A stretch of 64,000 nucleotides of DNA. It comes from Avichristensenella sp031550535 (GTDB lineage Bacteria; Bacillota; Clostridia; Christensenellales; Aristaeellaceae). The DNA lies in NCBI GenBank assembly GCA_031550535.1, contig JAVBOM010000050.1, positions 1-64,000 of the forward strand, read 5' to 3'. Below the pieces are notes generated by a model. That model was not told the origin of the DNA. It worked only from the letters and a program-made list of their open reading frames with translations, and made no database searches. The position numbers and the translations under genes were made by a program. Position 1 is the first letter of the stretch; every line of letters begins with the position of its first letter. Shown here piece by piece: positions 40,316 through 48,126 of this stretch.

Positions 40316-41076
40316 CAGGCATCCCCCCCGTCCGCGTACCCCGGAAACAGCGCCCCAAACGCCTCCCCGCCCAGCACGTGCTCCGGCTCGCCTTGCGCCA
40401 GCACGCGATGGTGCAGCAGCACGGCGCGGTCGGCGTATTGCCGGACGAACGCGAAGTCATGCGAGATCATCAGGATGCTGATGTCCAAATCGCGCCGCAG
40501 CGCGTCGATTGTGTGATAAAACGTGGCCAGGCCCTCCGCGTCAATGCCGCTGACCGGCTCGTCCAGCAGCAGCAGGTCCGGCCTCGGCGTCAGCGCCAGG
40601 GCGAGCAGCACCCGCTGCGCCTCCCCGCCGGATAGCGCGCCCAGGCGGCGGCCTACAAGCTGCTCCGCGCCAGTGCGGGCGAGCGCCTCGCGGACGGCCG
40701 CGCGCTTCCCGGGCGAAGGCGACAGGAACGCCGGCGCGCGGGACAGCGCCGCGCCCATGAAGTCCAGTACCGTCACCGGCGCGAGCGGATCCACGGACAA
40801 ATGCTGCGGCACGTAGCCGATGCGCGGCGCGCCGGTCCGCGCGCCCTCGGCGTCCACGAACGTGATTTCGCCCGTGTACGGCACTTGCCGCAGGATCGCC
40901 TTCAACAGCGTGGTCTTGCCCGCGCCGTTTGGGCCGATGATGGCCGTCAACTCCCCGCAGTGCAGGTGCAGCGACACGTCCTCCAGCACCGGCAGCCCTT
41001 CCAGCGAGACGGTCAGGTGCTTGAACTGTGTGCAGCACGCGCCGCACGCCGAGCGCGTGCCCTGATGCCGGGTCAT
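40315..41076 (-). CDS. znuC: Zinc/manganese ABC transporter ATP-binding protein
   Basis: A 253-residue ATPase: Walker A GPNGAGKTTLL (about 48-58), Q-loop RIGYVPQHLSVD, signature LSGGEAQRVLLALALT, Walker B LLLLDEPVSGID and the switch His in SILMISHDFAFV. The N-terminus has an extra CGACC cysteine cluster (about 11-15) that might sense or bind metal, which is not usual. It overlaps the binding-protein gene by 4 bp (ATGA). Confidence 0.94.
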   Translation of the reverse strand: MTRHQGTRSACGACCTQFKHLTVSLEGLPVLEDVSLHLHCGELTAIIGPNGAGKTTLLKAILRQVPYTGEITFVDAEGARTGAPRIGYVPQHLSVDPLAPVTVLDFMGAALSRAPAFLSPSPGKRAAVREALARTGAEQLVGRRLGALSGGEAQRVLLALALTPRPDLLLLDEPVSGIDAEGLATFYHTIDALRRDLDISILMISHDFAFVRQYADRAVLLHHRVLAQGEPEHVLGGEAFGALFPGYADGGDA

Positions 41077-41966
41077 TGCAGCGCCTCCAGCAGCGTCGCC
41101 GCGTTCCGCCGCATGACGCGGATGTACGCGTCGTAATCCGTGGGGTCCACCTCGCCGGAAACGGCCGGATCCAGGATGTACACCGGGACGCCCGTCTCGC
41201 GCGAGAGAATGTTCACGGATTCATCGTCATACTGCGGCTCCGCGAACAGCGCGCGGACGTCATCCGTGCGCACCGTCTCCGCAAGCGCCGCGAGCTGCCG
41301 CGCGGATGGCGCGACATCATGCCCGCCGGACACCGTCGCCACCGGCATCAGATCAAACGCTTCGGCGAAATAGTCAAACGCTTCATGGAACGTGACGATG
41401 GGTTGGCCCGCCACGGGCGCGAGCGTCTCCGCCATCTCCTGCCGGAGCGCGGCAAGGCGGCTCAGGTACTCCCCCGCGTTTTGCGCGTACTGCTCGGCGT
41501 GTGCCGGGTCGGCCTCCGCCAGCCCCAGCGCGATGTTCCGCACCTCACCCATCATGCCGTCCACGCTGACCCACACATGCGGGTTCACGCCCTCGTGCTC
41601 GTCCGGCAACAGGGCAATGCCCGCGCTCGCGTCGATGACGCGCCCCGGCAGCGTCGGCAGCAGCGCGTCTAGGAAGCCCTCCAAGCCCGCGCCGTTTTGG
41701 ATAATCACGTCGCTGTCCTGCAAATGCCGCCGGTCCGCCGTGGTCATCTGGTAATCGTGCAGACAGCCCGCGCCCGGCGGGGCCATGCACGCCACCGTGA
41801 CGCCCGGCACATCCCGCGCGATGTTGATCGCCGCGACATACAGCGGATAGAACGTGGCGGTGACGGTCAGGTTTTCGCCAGACGCCGCGCAGGCCGTCGC
41901 CGAGAATAACAGGCACAGCGCGGATAGCAGCGCCGCCACCCTTTTGAAATCGAAATAAACGCGCAA
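41073..41966 (-). CDS. znuA: Zinc/manganese-binding lipoprotein of the ABC transporter
   Basis: A 297-residue cluster-9 binding protein. Signal peptide with lipobox-like SATAC (Cys near 26), TVTATFYPLYVAAINIA, then metal ligands in GCLHDYQM (His near 70), VNPHVWVSVD (near 128), IVTFHEAFDYFAEAF (near 192) and a late acidic ligand in LFAEPQYDD. A His-rich loop, usual in zinc-specific members, is absent, so Zn or Mn cannot be decided. The start codon is TTG with GGAGG 7 nt upstream. With znuC and znuB it forms one operon. Confidence 0.92.
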   Translation of the reverse strand: MRVYFDFKRVAALLSALCLLFSATACAASGENLTVTATFYPLYVAAINIARDVPGVTVACMAPPGAGCLHDYQMTTADRRHLQDSDVIIQNGAGLEGFLDALLPTLPGRVIDASAGIALLPDEHEGVNPHVWVSVDGMMGEVRNIALGLAEADPAHAEQYAQNAGEYLSRLAALRQEMAETLAPVAGQPIVTFHEAFDYFAEAFDLMPVATVSGGHDVAPSARQLAALAETVRTDDVRALFAEPQYDDESVNILSRETGVPVYILDPAVSGEVDPTDYDAYIRVMRRNAATLLEALQ

Positions 41967-41992
41967 ATTGATACCTCCCGATTCGTATGGCC

Positions 41993-42021
41993 ATTATACC
42001 CTAGTATGCTTCGGTCGTCAC
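41993..42021 (-). promoter_or_regulatory. Promoter of the metal transporter operon
   Basis: On the minus strand GTGACG (42016-42021), 17-bp spacer, TATAAT (41993-41998). An ATAC..GTAT dyad overlaps the -10, a possible operator; no clear Zur or MntR box was recognised. Confidence 0.55.
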
Positions 42022-42248
42022 GCTTTTTTTCATTATTATTGGTTCGATCATCCGCATGTGCCCGGCGGGGCTCGCGTTGCAAAAAGATAAACCGAGCATA
42101 AACAAAATCCCCCGCGAAATTAACCATCTGTTTACCAAGGCGGGCTATACTCTCCTCAGACACAGGGGAAACACAAGGCCGCACATACCGGCGCGGGTCG
42201 GCAGGCGGACAATCCGCAAGCGAAATACACAAAAAGGATGTGACAGAT

Positions 42249-42938
42249 ATGATGACAAAGGAATACATGGAAATCCCCGCCGTTGCCGGCCCGCTGCGCG
42301 GCTCCACGCTGCAGATGGTACCCCGGGAAATCGACGAGTGCAGCGGCATTCTGGTCTTTGGCAAGCACATCAAATCGCTGCTGTTCTCCACCGACGTGGC
42401 GCTGATCCGCAACAGCAACGCCGACGCGGTCATCGCGGTCTACCCCTTCACCCCGCAGCCCGTGATCAGCCAAGCGATCCTGCTGGTGGCGGACGTGCCG
42501 GTGTTCTGCGGCGTGGGTGGCGGGCTGACGTGCGGCACGCGCGCCGTCGCGATGGCGGTGGAGGCGGAAAAGCAAGGCGCCACCGGTGTGGTGCTGAACG
42601 CGCCGACGCCGAATGAAACAATCGAGCGGCTTGCCGGCTACCTGGACGTGCCGATCGTCGTCACGGTGGCCAGCGACGGCACGGACATAGACGGCCGCCT
42701 ACTGGCGGGCGCGGACATCTTCAACGTGGCCGCCGGGAAACGAACGGCCGCGCTGGTGGCGCGGATTCGGGACGAATACCCCGGCGTGCCGATCATCGCG
42801 ACGGGCGGCTCCACGCCGGGCAGCATCCTCGCGACCATCGAGGCCGGGGCCAACGCCATCACCTGGACCCCGCCGTCCTGCGCCGAGCTGCTCGGCGGCG
42901 TGATGGACAACTACCGCCAGGGCAAGCCCTACGCGTAA
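42249..42938 (+). CDS. TIM-barrel protein of unknown substrate
   Basis: The 229-residue protein reads as a (beta/alpha)8 barrel: FGKHIKSLLFSTDVALIRN (about 32-50), DAVIAVYPFTPQPVISQAI, VPVFCGVGGGLTCGTRAVAM, GATGVVLNAPTPNETIERL, IVVTVASDGTDIDGRLLAGA and the closing phosphate-binding loop IIATGGSTPGSILATIEAGA. This resembles the indole-3-glycerol-phosphate/thiamine-phosphate synthase class; similar clostridial proteins are labelled only as hydrolases. The substrate is unknown. I placed the start at 42249 (AAGGA 10 nt upstream). Confidence 0.7.
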   Translation: MMTKEYMEIPAVAGPLRGSTLQMVPREIDECSGILVFGKHIKSLLFSTDVALIRNSNADAVIAVYPFTPQPVISQAILLVADVPVFCGVGGGLTCGTRAVAMAVEAEKQGATGVVLNAPTPNETIERLAGYLDVPIVVTVASDGTDIDGRLLAGADIFNVAAGKRTAALVARIRDEYPGVPIIATGGSTPGSILATIEAGANAITWTPPSCAELLGGVMDNYRQGKPYA

Positions 42939-43008
42939 CGCTCAGGGCGATTGCAAATCGTCCTGACGTAACGATAGATATATCAATAAAGCAAAGGAGA
43001 CATGAGCT

Positions 43009-43611
43009 ATGATGAAAGGGATTAAGACGCAGCGCTGGATGCTGCTGGTTTCCGGTATCCTGATGGTGCTTCTGGGCATCGTGACAATCTTCACACCGGC
43101 GGGCGGGCTGGTCAGCCTGGCGCTGCTCATCAGCATGGGCATGGTGATTGCGGGCGTCGCGGAGGTCGTCGCCTACTTTGGGGAGGACAAGGCCGTGCGC
43201 TCCGGCTGGATGCTGGCGCTGGGCATTCTGTCCGCGCTGCTCGGACTGTGGCTGCTGTTCAGCCGCGGCTTCGCCGTGCTCGCGACGATCATCCCCTATG
43301 TGTTCGCAATCTGGATGGTTTCCTCCGGCATCATGCGCACGGTGGGCGCGTTCTCTCTGAAGGACGCTCGGTATCCGGGCTGGGGCTGGGTGCTCGCGAT
43401 GGGCATTTTACAGGTGGTGGCCGGGTTTGCGCTGATGTTCACGCCGGTATTGACGGCGGCCGTCACGTCCATCATGATTACGGTGACGTTCATCAGCCAT
43501 GGCCTGGGCGACATCGCGACGTTTGCGGCGCTCACAAAGGTCAAGAACCTCTTCAAGTGGGCCGTGAACAGGCGTCGGGACACGCTGGACGAGGGTGCGG
43601 AGTGGGTGTGA
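43009..43611 (+). CDS. HdeD-family (DUF308) membrane protein
   Basis: A 200-residue protein of six hydrophobic helices, with the family's repeated W-LLVSGILMVLLGIVTIFTP pattern at the start and GWMLALGILSALLGLWLLF and GWVLAMGILQVVAGFALMF repeats. HdeD-like proteins are linked to acid stress in enterobacteria; in Bacillota their role is unknown. AAAGGAG is 8-9 nt upstream of the ATG. Confidence 0.85.
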   Translation: MMKGIKTQRWMLLVSGILMVLLGIVTIFTPAGGLVSLALLISMGMVIAGVAEVVAYFGEDKAVRSGWMLALGILSALLGLWLLFSRGFAVLATIIPYVFAIWMVSSGIMRTVGAFSLKDARYPGWGWVLAMGILQVVAGFALMFTPVLTAAVTSIMITVTFISHGLGDIATFAALTKVKNLFKWAVNRRRDTLDEGAEWV

Positions 43612-43650
43612 CACTGTAACCGTTTTGTAACAACCCTCTATACAAAAGCC

Positions 43651-43680
43651 TTGACACGCGCTATAATAAAATGGTATGAT
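43651..43680 (+). promoter_or_regulatory. Promoter of the amino-acid binding protein gene
   Basis: TTGACA (43651-43656), 18-bp spacer ending TGG, TATGAT (43675-43680). ATGATA..TATCAT dyads flank the start region and could be an operator. Confidence 0.75.
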
Positions 43681-43724
43681 AGACGTATATTTTATCATGC
43701 TAATGCGTTAAAGGAGGATTCCCG

Positions 43725-44552
43725 ATGAAAAAGCTGCTCGCGTGCCTCATGGCGCTGGTGATGCTGGTTCCCTTTGCCGCGCAGGCCGAAGGCGCCACGG
43801 ACGGTTCGCTCCAGTACATCTTGGAAAAAGGCGAACTGGTCATGGGCTTCGACCCCGGCTTCCCCCCGATGGGCTTTGCGGACGAAAACGGCGACTATGT
43901 CGGCTTCGACATCGATCTGGCCGGCGCCGTGTGCAACCTTCTCGGCATTCAGCTAAAGCTCCAGCCCATTGACTGGGACGCCAAGGAAATGGAGCTGAAC
44001 AGCAAGAACATCGACTGCATCTGGAACGGCTTCACCATGACGCCCGAGCGCGAGGAAGCGTTCAGCTTCTCCATCCCCTATATGGCCAATGAGCAGGTGC
44101 TCGTCGTCAAGGCCGATTCCCCCTACCAGACCCTCGCGGACCTCAATGGCAAGAAGCTGGGCGTGCAGGCGGCCTCCTCGGCGGTGGACGCGCTGAACGC
44201 GGCGACGGACTTCAAGGCCTCTCTGGGCGAGATTGGCGAGTACGACATGAACACGGTCCTGCTGATGGACCTGAACAAGGGCGGCGTGGATGTCGCGCTG
44301 CTGGACGTGATCGTCGCCGGGTACTACATGTCCACCGAGGATGTGGAGTTCCGCGTGCTGGAGGAGGCGCTCGCGCCGGAGTACTTCGCCGTCGGCTTCC
44401 GCAAGGAGGATGTGGCGCTGACCGAGGCGGTCAACCAGGCGCTGATCGAGCTGGCGCTGAGCAGCAGCATCATGGCGGAGATCTCCACCGATTGGTTCAC
44501 GGATGATATCACCATCGTGGCCGAGCAGGTGGCCATGTCGGAAGAGCATTAA
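43725..44552 (+). CDS. Amino-acid ABC transporter substrate-binding protein
   Basis: A 275-residue family-3 binding protein: signal peptide (hydrophobic ACLMALVMLVPFAAQA), GELVMGFDPGFPPMGFADEN (36-55), GFDIDLAGAVCNLLGI, NKLDCIWNG-type segment IDCIWNGFTMTPER, and KKLGVQAASSAVDALN. Polar amino acids are the likely ligands. It has no lipobox cysteine, unusual in a Gram-positive, where most such proteins are lipoproteins: it may be released or retained through the transporter. Permease and ATPase genes follow after an opposite-strand gene. AAAGGAGG precedes the ATG. Confidence 0.92.
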   Translation: MKKLLACLMALVMLVPFAAQAEGATDGSLQYILEKGELVMGFDPGFPPMGFADENGDYVGFDIDLAGAVCNLLGIQLKLQPIDWDAKEMELNSKNIDCIWNGFTMTPEREEAFSFSIPYMANEQVLVVKADSPYQTLADLNGKKLGVQAASSAVDALNAATDFKASLGEIGEYDMNTVLLMDLNKGGVDVALLDVIVAGYYMSTEDVEFRVLEEALAPEYFAVGFRKEDVALTEAVNQALIELALSSSIMAEISTDWFTDDITIVAEQVAMSEEH

Positions 44553-44561
44553 TCCACGAGG

Positions 44562-44616
44562 CAGGGATTTCTCGCGAAATCCCCTTATGGCGCCCGATTT
44601 TCAAATCAGCGCCGCC
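44562..44616 (+). repeat. Two-hairpin dispersed repeat, copy 8
   Basis: Plus orientation: GGGATTTC-tcgc-GAAATCCC, then GGCGCCCGATTT-tc-AAATCAGCGCC. It starts 10 bp after the binding-protein stop, where a terminator would be expected. Confidence 0.9.
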
Positions 44617-44693
44617 GTTCCGGGCAAGGGCTGCCGCGCCTGCGTTACGCGAGCGCGGCGGCCCTTTTCGGATTGCATCCGGCCGTATTTCCG

Positions 44694-45104
44694 TTATGGC
44701 GCCGATTGCCCATACCCGGGTATCGTGGGGCGCAGGCGAAAATCCCGATTGGGCTGGTTGGTCTGCATGTTGGCATAGCTGTAGGTAGCCGGCACGGCCA
44801 TCAGCCCGTACTCCGGCAGGGGCGTCGCGGAGATCGTGGAGCCCCGGCTCCCGGTGATCGCGTAGCGTCCGGACGCGTCGGTCGGCCCATTGGTGTAGTT
44901 TCCGTTCACACTGTAGCTCATCGGGTAGTACGACGCCGGCCGGCCGTCGACGCCATACACCCGCCCGCTCATGGTTACGTTCGCTCCGGCGGGCTGCCTG
45001 TTGTAGTTGTAGCATCCGCAGCGCTGCATGCAGTAGTCCAGCTCGCTCTGCGCGTACGGCTGGGGATTAGCCGGGGTGTATGGATTCCCGTAATTTCCGT
45101 CCAT
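44694..45104 (-). CDS. Small protein with carboxypeptidase-regulatory-like domain
   Basis: A 136-residue protein: an Asn/Tyr/Pro-rich head (GNYGNPYTPANPQPY), a cysteine cluster LDYCMQRCGCYNYNRQPAG, then a small beta-sandwich (about 42-105) with VTMSGRVYGVDGRPASYYPM and the TDASGRYAITGSRGSTISA turn typical of carboxypeptidase-regulatory-like (transthyretin-type) domains. It has no signal peptide. The composition resembles spore-surface or coat proteins, but this is a guess. GGAGG lies 10 nt upstream. It sits opposite in strand between the binding protein and permease of one transporter. Confidence 0.65.
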   Translation of the reverse strand: MDGNYGNPYTPANPQPYAQSELDYCMQRCGCYNYNRQPAGANVTMSGRVYGVDGRPASYYPMSYSVNGNYTNGPTDASGRYAITGSRGSTISATPLPEYGLMAVPATYSYANMQTNQPNRDFRLRPTIPGYGQSAP

Positions 45105-45224
45105 GATGGAAGCACCTCCAGATCCATGGCCTGGCAATGTATGCCGGCCTACATTCAGGATATGGAAGCGCGCGCCGCGATGATTGTAGAATAACGCCTT
45201 GCCAAGCACCTTCAGGAGGCCGCC

Positions 45225-45878
45225 ATGAAGTACCTCAACAACCCGGACGCCCTGTGGAAGCTGCTGCTGTTGCTCGTGGACGGCATGGGCGCGACGGTGC
45301 AGATTTTTTTCTTTACGCTGCTCTTTTCGCTGCCGCTCGGCCTCCTGATCGCGTTTGGCCGCATGTCCCGGCATAAGGCGGTCAGCGGGCCGGTTTCGCT
45401 GTACATCCTGGTGATGCGCGGCACGCCGCTGATGCTGCAAATCTTCGTGGTGTATTTCGTCCTGCCCAACTGGGTGGGGCGCATGCCCGCCACGATCATC
45501 GCGTTCACGCTCAACTACGCCGCGTATTTCGCGGAAATCTACCGGGGCGGCATTCTGTCCATCGAGCGCGGCCAGTACGAGGCGGGCAAGGTGCTCGGCT
45601 TCACCAGGGCGCAGATCTTTTTCCGCATCGTGCTGCCGCAGGTGTGCAAGCGCATCCTGCTGCCCACGAGCAACGAGGTCATCACGCTGGTGAAGGACAC
45701 GGCGCTGGCGACCGTGGTCGCGGTGGGCGAGCTGTTCCGCGCGGCCAAGAACGAGACGAGCCGCACCGCCTCGGTGGAGCCGCTGTTCGTCGCCGCGCTG
45801 TTTTATCTGGCCATGAACGCCGTGATTACCCAGGTATTCGCGTTCATCGCGAAGAGGCTGGATTACTACCGCGCGTAG
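45225..45878 (+). CDS. Amino-acid ABC transporter permease
   Basis: A 217-residue inner-membrane permease of the HisM type with about five spans. The cytoplasmic EAA loop is YEAGKVLGFTRAQIFFRIVLPQ (split over 122-143), and VMRGTPLMLQIFVVYFVLP and TLNYAAYFAEIYRGGILSIE are family signatures. AGGAGG precedes the ATG by 6 nt. It pairs with the ATPase 22 bp downstream and most likely with the binding protein at 43725. Confidence 0.94.
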   Translation: MKYLNNPDALWKLLLLLVDGMGATVQIFFFTLLFSLPLGLLIAFGRMSRHKAVSGPVSLYILVMRGTPLMLQIFVVYFVLPNWVGRMPATIIAFTLNYAAYFAEIYRGGILSIERGQYEAGKVLGFTRAQIFFRIVLPQVCKRILLPTSNEVITLVKDTALATVVAVGELFRAAKNETSRTASVEPLFVAALFYLAMNAVITQVFAFIAKRLDYYRA

Positions 45879-45900
45879 CGTTTTTTGAAGGAGAACCCGC

Positions 45901-46659
45901 ATGCTTGTTGCCACGGACATTGTCAAATCCTTTGGGATGCTTCAGGTGCTCAGGGGCGTCTCCGCCGAGGTATCGCGCGGGGAGGTCGTCGCGGTGATCG
46001 GGCAGTCCGGGTCCGGCAAGAGTACGCTGCTGCGCTGCCTGAACCACCTGGAACTGATCGACAGCGGCACGATCTCGATCGACGGCGAGGTGATGGCCGC
46101 GTCCCCCGCGCCGGGCGAGCGTGCCGTGTACGCCGAGCCGGGCGTGCTGCGCGACATCTGCCTGAAGATGGGGCTAGTGTTCCAGAATTTCAACCTGTTC
46201 CCCCATTTTTCCGTGCTGCGCAACCTCACGGAGGCGCAGGTGCACGTGCTGAAAACCCCGCGCGCCGACGCGGAGGCCAAGGCCATGGCGCTGCTGAAAA
46301 AGGTCGGACTATCGGACAAGGCGGCGCAGTACCCGTTCCAGCTCTCCGGCGGGCAGCAGCAGCGCGTGGCTATCGCGCGGGCGCTGGCGCTGGATCCCGC
46401 GATCCTCTGCTTTGACGAGCCGACGAGCGCGCTGGACCCGCAGCTCACGCAGGAAGTGCTGGCCGTCATCCGCGCGCTGGCGGAGGAAAAACGCACCATG
46501 ATCGTCGTCACACACGAGATGAACTTCGCCCGGGAAGTGGCGGACCGGGTGATCTTCATGGCCGATGGCGTCATCCTGGAGGACGGCCCGGCAAAGGAGA
46601 TCCTCGGCGCGGACAGGACGGAGCAGATGCGCGCGTTCCTGGGCGAATGGCAGGCGTAA
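45901..46659 (+). CDS. Amino-acid ABC transporter ATP-binding protein
   Basis: A 252-residue GlnQ/HisP-type ATPase: Walker A GQSGSGKSTLLRCLN (about 37-51), Q-loop LVFQNFNLFPHFSV, signature LSGGQQQRVAIARALAL, Walker B ILCFDEPTSALDP and switch His in MIVVTHEMNFAR. It has a slightly long insert (EVMAASPAPGERAVYAEPG) before the Q-loop. It energises uptake with the permease upstream. It ends 20 bp from the convergent MFS gene. Confidence 0.95.
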   Translation: MLVATDIVKSFGMLQVLRGVSAEVSRGEVVAVIGQSGSGKSTLLRCLNHLELIDSGTISIDGEVMAASPAPGERAVYAEPGVLRDICLKMGLVFQNFNLFPHFSVLRNLTEAQVHVLKTPRADAEAKAMALLKKVGLSDKAAQYPFQLSGGQQQRVAIARALALDPAILCFDEPTSALDPQLTQEVLAVIRALAEEKRTMIVVTHEMNFAREVADRVIFMADGVILEDGPAKEILGADRTEQMRAFLGEWQA

Positions 46660-46679
46660 GCGCCCGGATCACCGGTTCC

Positions 46680-47858
46680 TCACTCTCCCATCCCTATGTT
46701 TTCTGCCGTGTAAATTTTCTTCATTGAAACCAATTGCATTGAGACAATGACCACGCATGTCAGCAGCGTAACGTAGAGAATACCCTGTATCCCGACAAGC
46801 GAAATAACAACGGCGGCCACGCTGGACCCCAAGGCGGAGCCAAGCTGAATCGCGGAATTGTTCATGCTGATCATGAAGCTTGACTCATTCCGCGTGGCTT
46901 GGGTGACGCCCGTGACGAGCTGCAGGCCCGTAAACCAGACGCTCATGATCCACAGGATCGCAAACGAGACGGCAAGCCACTGGACCTGCCGGAACACCAG
47001 CATCAGGATCACCGCCGCCAACTGGAGCAGCCCACCCACGAGCATCGACCTGGCGTACCCGATGCGGTCCGTCACATGCCCCCCGATCAAGTTTCCGGTG
47101 AAGCTTGCGATGCCCAGCAAGACCAAGATGAGCGGCAGCAGCGCGTCGATGGTCGGAAAAAAGAACAGCAGATACGGCGTTATATACGTGTAAAACGCGC
47201 CCTGGCCCATGAACATGACTAGCGCGAACCCGACTATCAGCAAAACCTTTCCATCCCTAAAAAACGCAAAATCGCCGCGCATGTTCGGGCCGGAGGATTC
47301 CCGCTCGCCGCCGGGCAGGCGCAGGGCAAAATAGATCAGTGCCAACACCATCATCCCGATCAATATCCAGAAAACGCCCTGCCAATCAAGGACGGAGGAC
47401 AGAGCGCGTGTCAGCGGCACGCCAATCACGAGCGCCGACGCGTTGCCCGCGATCAGAATCGCCATCGAGCGCCCGAGCTTCTCCTTGGGGGAAAGCGCAG
47501 CGACCGCCGCGGTGGCCAGCACGCTGTAGCTGTTGGCGGAAATCCCCATGATGAGCCGGATGATCAGCATGAGCGCGAAGTTGCGCGCGATCACAAGCGA
47601 CAGCGACATCAGAATCGTTACCAGCAGCATAGTCTTCAGCATGGCGGAACGGCTGATTTTTCGCAGCAGGATCAGCACGACGGGCACCCCGATCCCGGCG
47701 CCATACGCGTACATGCTGTTGAGCAGCCCGGCATTCGCCACCGAAACGCCCAGAGGAACGGCGACCAGATCCAAGATGCCACTGAACACGGAGGCTGTCA
47801 TCGCGAGAACGAAGTTCATGAAGGTAAACACGGCCAGCATAAAACCGGTGATTGCCAT
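46680..47858 (-). CDS. Major facilitator superfamily exporter
   Basis: A 392-residue protein with twelve hydrophobic segments, of the AraJ/YdhP-like drug or sugar efflux group: NAGLLNSMYAYGAGIGVPVV near 40-60, the cytosolic RKISRSAMLKTML loop, and RLIMGISANSYSVLATAAVA near 100-119. The substrate is unknown. Its promoter has the MerR-type geometry described at 47896, so expression is probably induced by a ligand of a MerR-family activator, though none is encoded nearby. AAGGAGG precedes the ATG. Confidence 0.9.
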   Translation of the reverse strand: MAITGFMLAVFTFMNFVLAMTASVFSGILDLVAVPLGVSVANAGLLNSMYAYGAGIGVPVVLILLRKISRSAMLKTMLLVTILMSLSLVIARNFALMLIIRLIMGISANSYSVLATAAVAALSPKEKLGRSMAILIAGNASALVIGVPLTRALSSVLDWQGVFWILIGMMVLALIYFALRLPGGERESSGPNMRGDFAFFRDGKVLLIVGFALVMFMGQGAFYTYITPYLLFFFPTIDALLPLILVLLGIASFTGNLIGGHVTDRIGYARSMLVGGLLQLAAVILMLVFRQVQWLAVSFAILWIMSVWFTGLQLVTGVTQATRNESSFMISMNNSAIQLGSALGSSVAAVVISLVGIQGILYVTLLTCVVIVSMQLVSMKKIYTAENIGMGE

Positions 47859-47895
47859 AACGCCCTCCTTGCCCGGTTAAATCGTATTCAATTGC

Positions 47896-47926
47896 AGTAT
47901 AGTCCCTTGACCTAGCTCCAAGTCAA
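47896..47926 (-). promoter_or_regulatory. MerR-type operator-promoter of the MFS gene
   Basis: On the minus strand TTGACT (47921-47926) and TATACT (47896-47901) are 19 bp apart. The spacer holds an inverted repeat: TTGACCTAG at 47907-47915 faces CCAAGTCAA at 47918-47926 (7 of 9 paired). An overlong 19-bp spacer with a dyad is the hallmark of MerR-family activator sites, as in Bmr-type pump genes. Confidence 0.7.
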
Positions 47927-48126
47927 CAGCCAGAAAAGCAATTGGTGATTTTTTCTACTTTTTCTTTATCGATCAACAATATGTATTGTGAATTATTGCC
48001 CGAACCGGTTCGCGCCGGATGCCTGTTGCGACAAAATTCGACAGGGCTGGCAACCCATTCCCCCGCTCATTCGTCTTATTGGATAGCATATCATCTAGAA
48101 AACCAGCACTTGGACGAGGTGACGAC

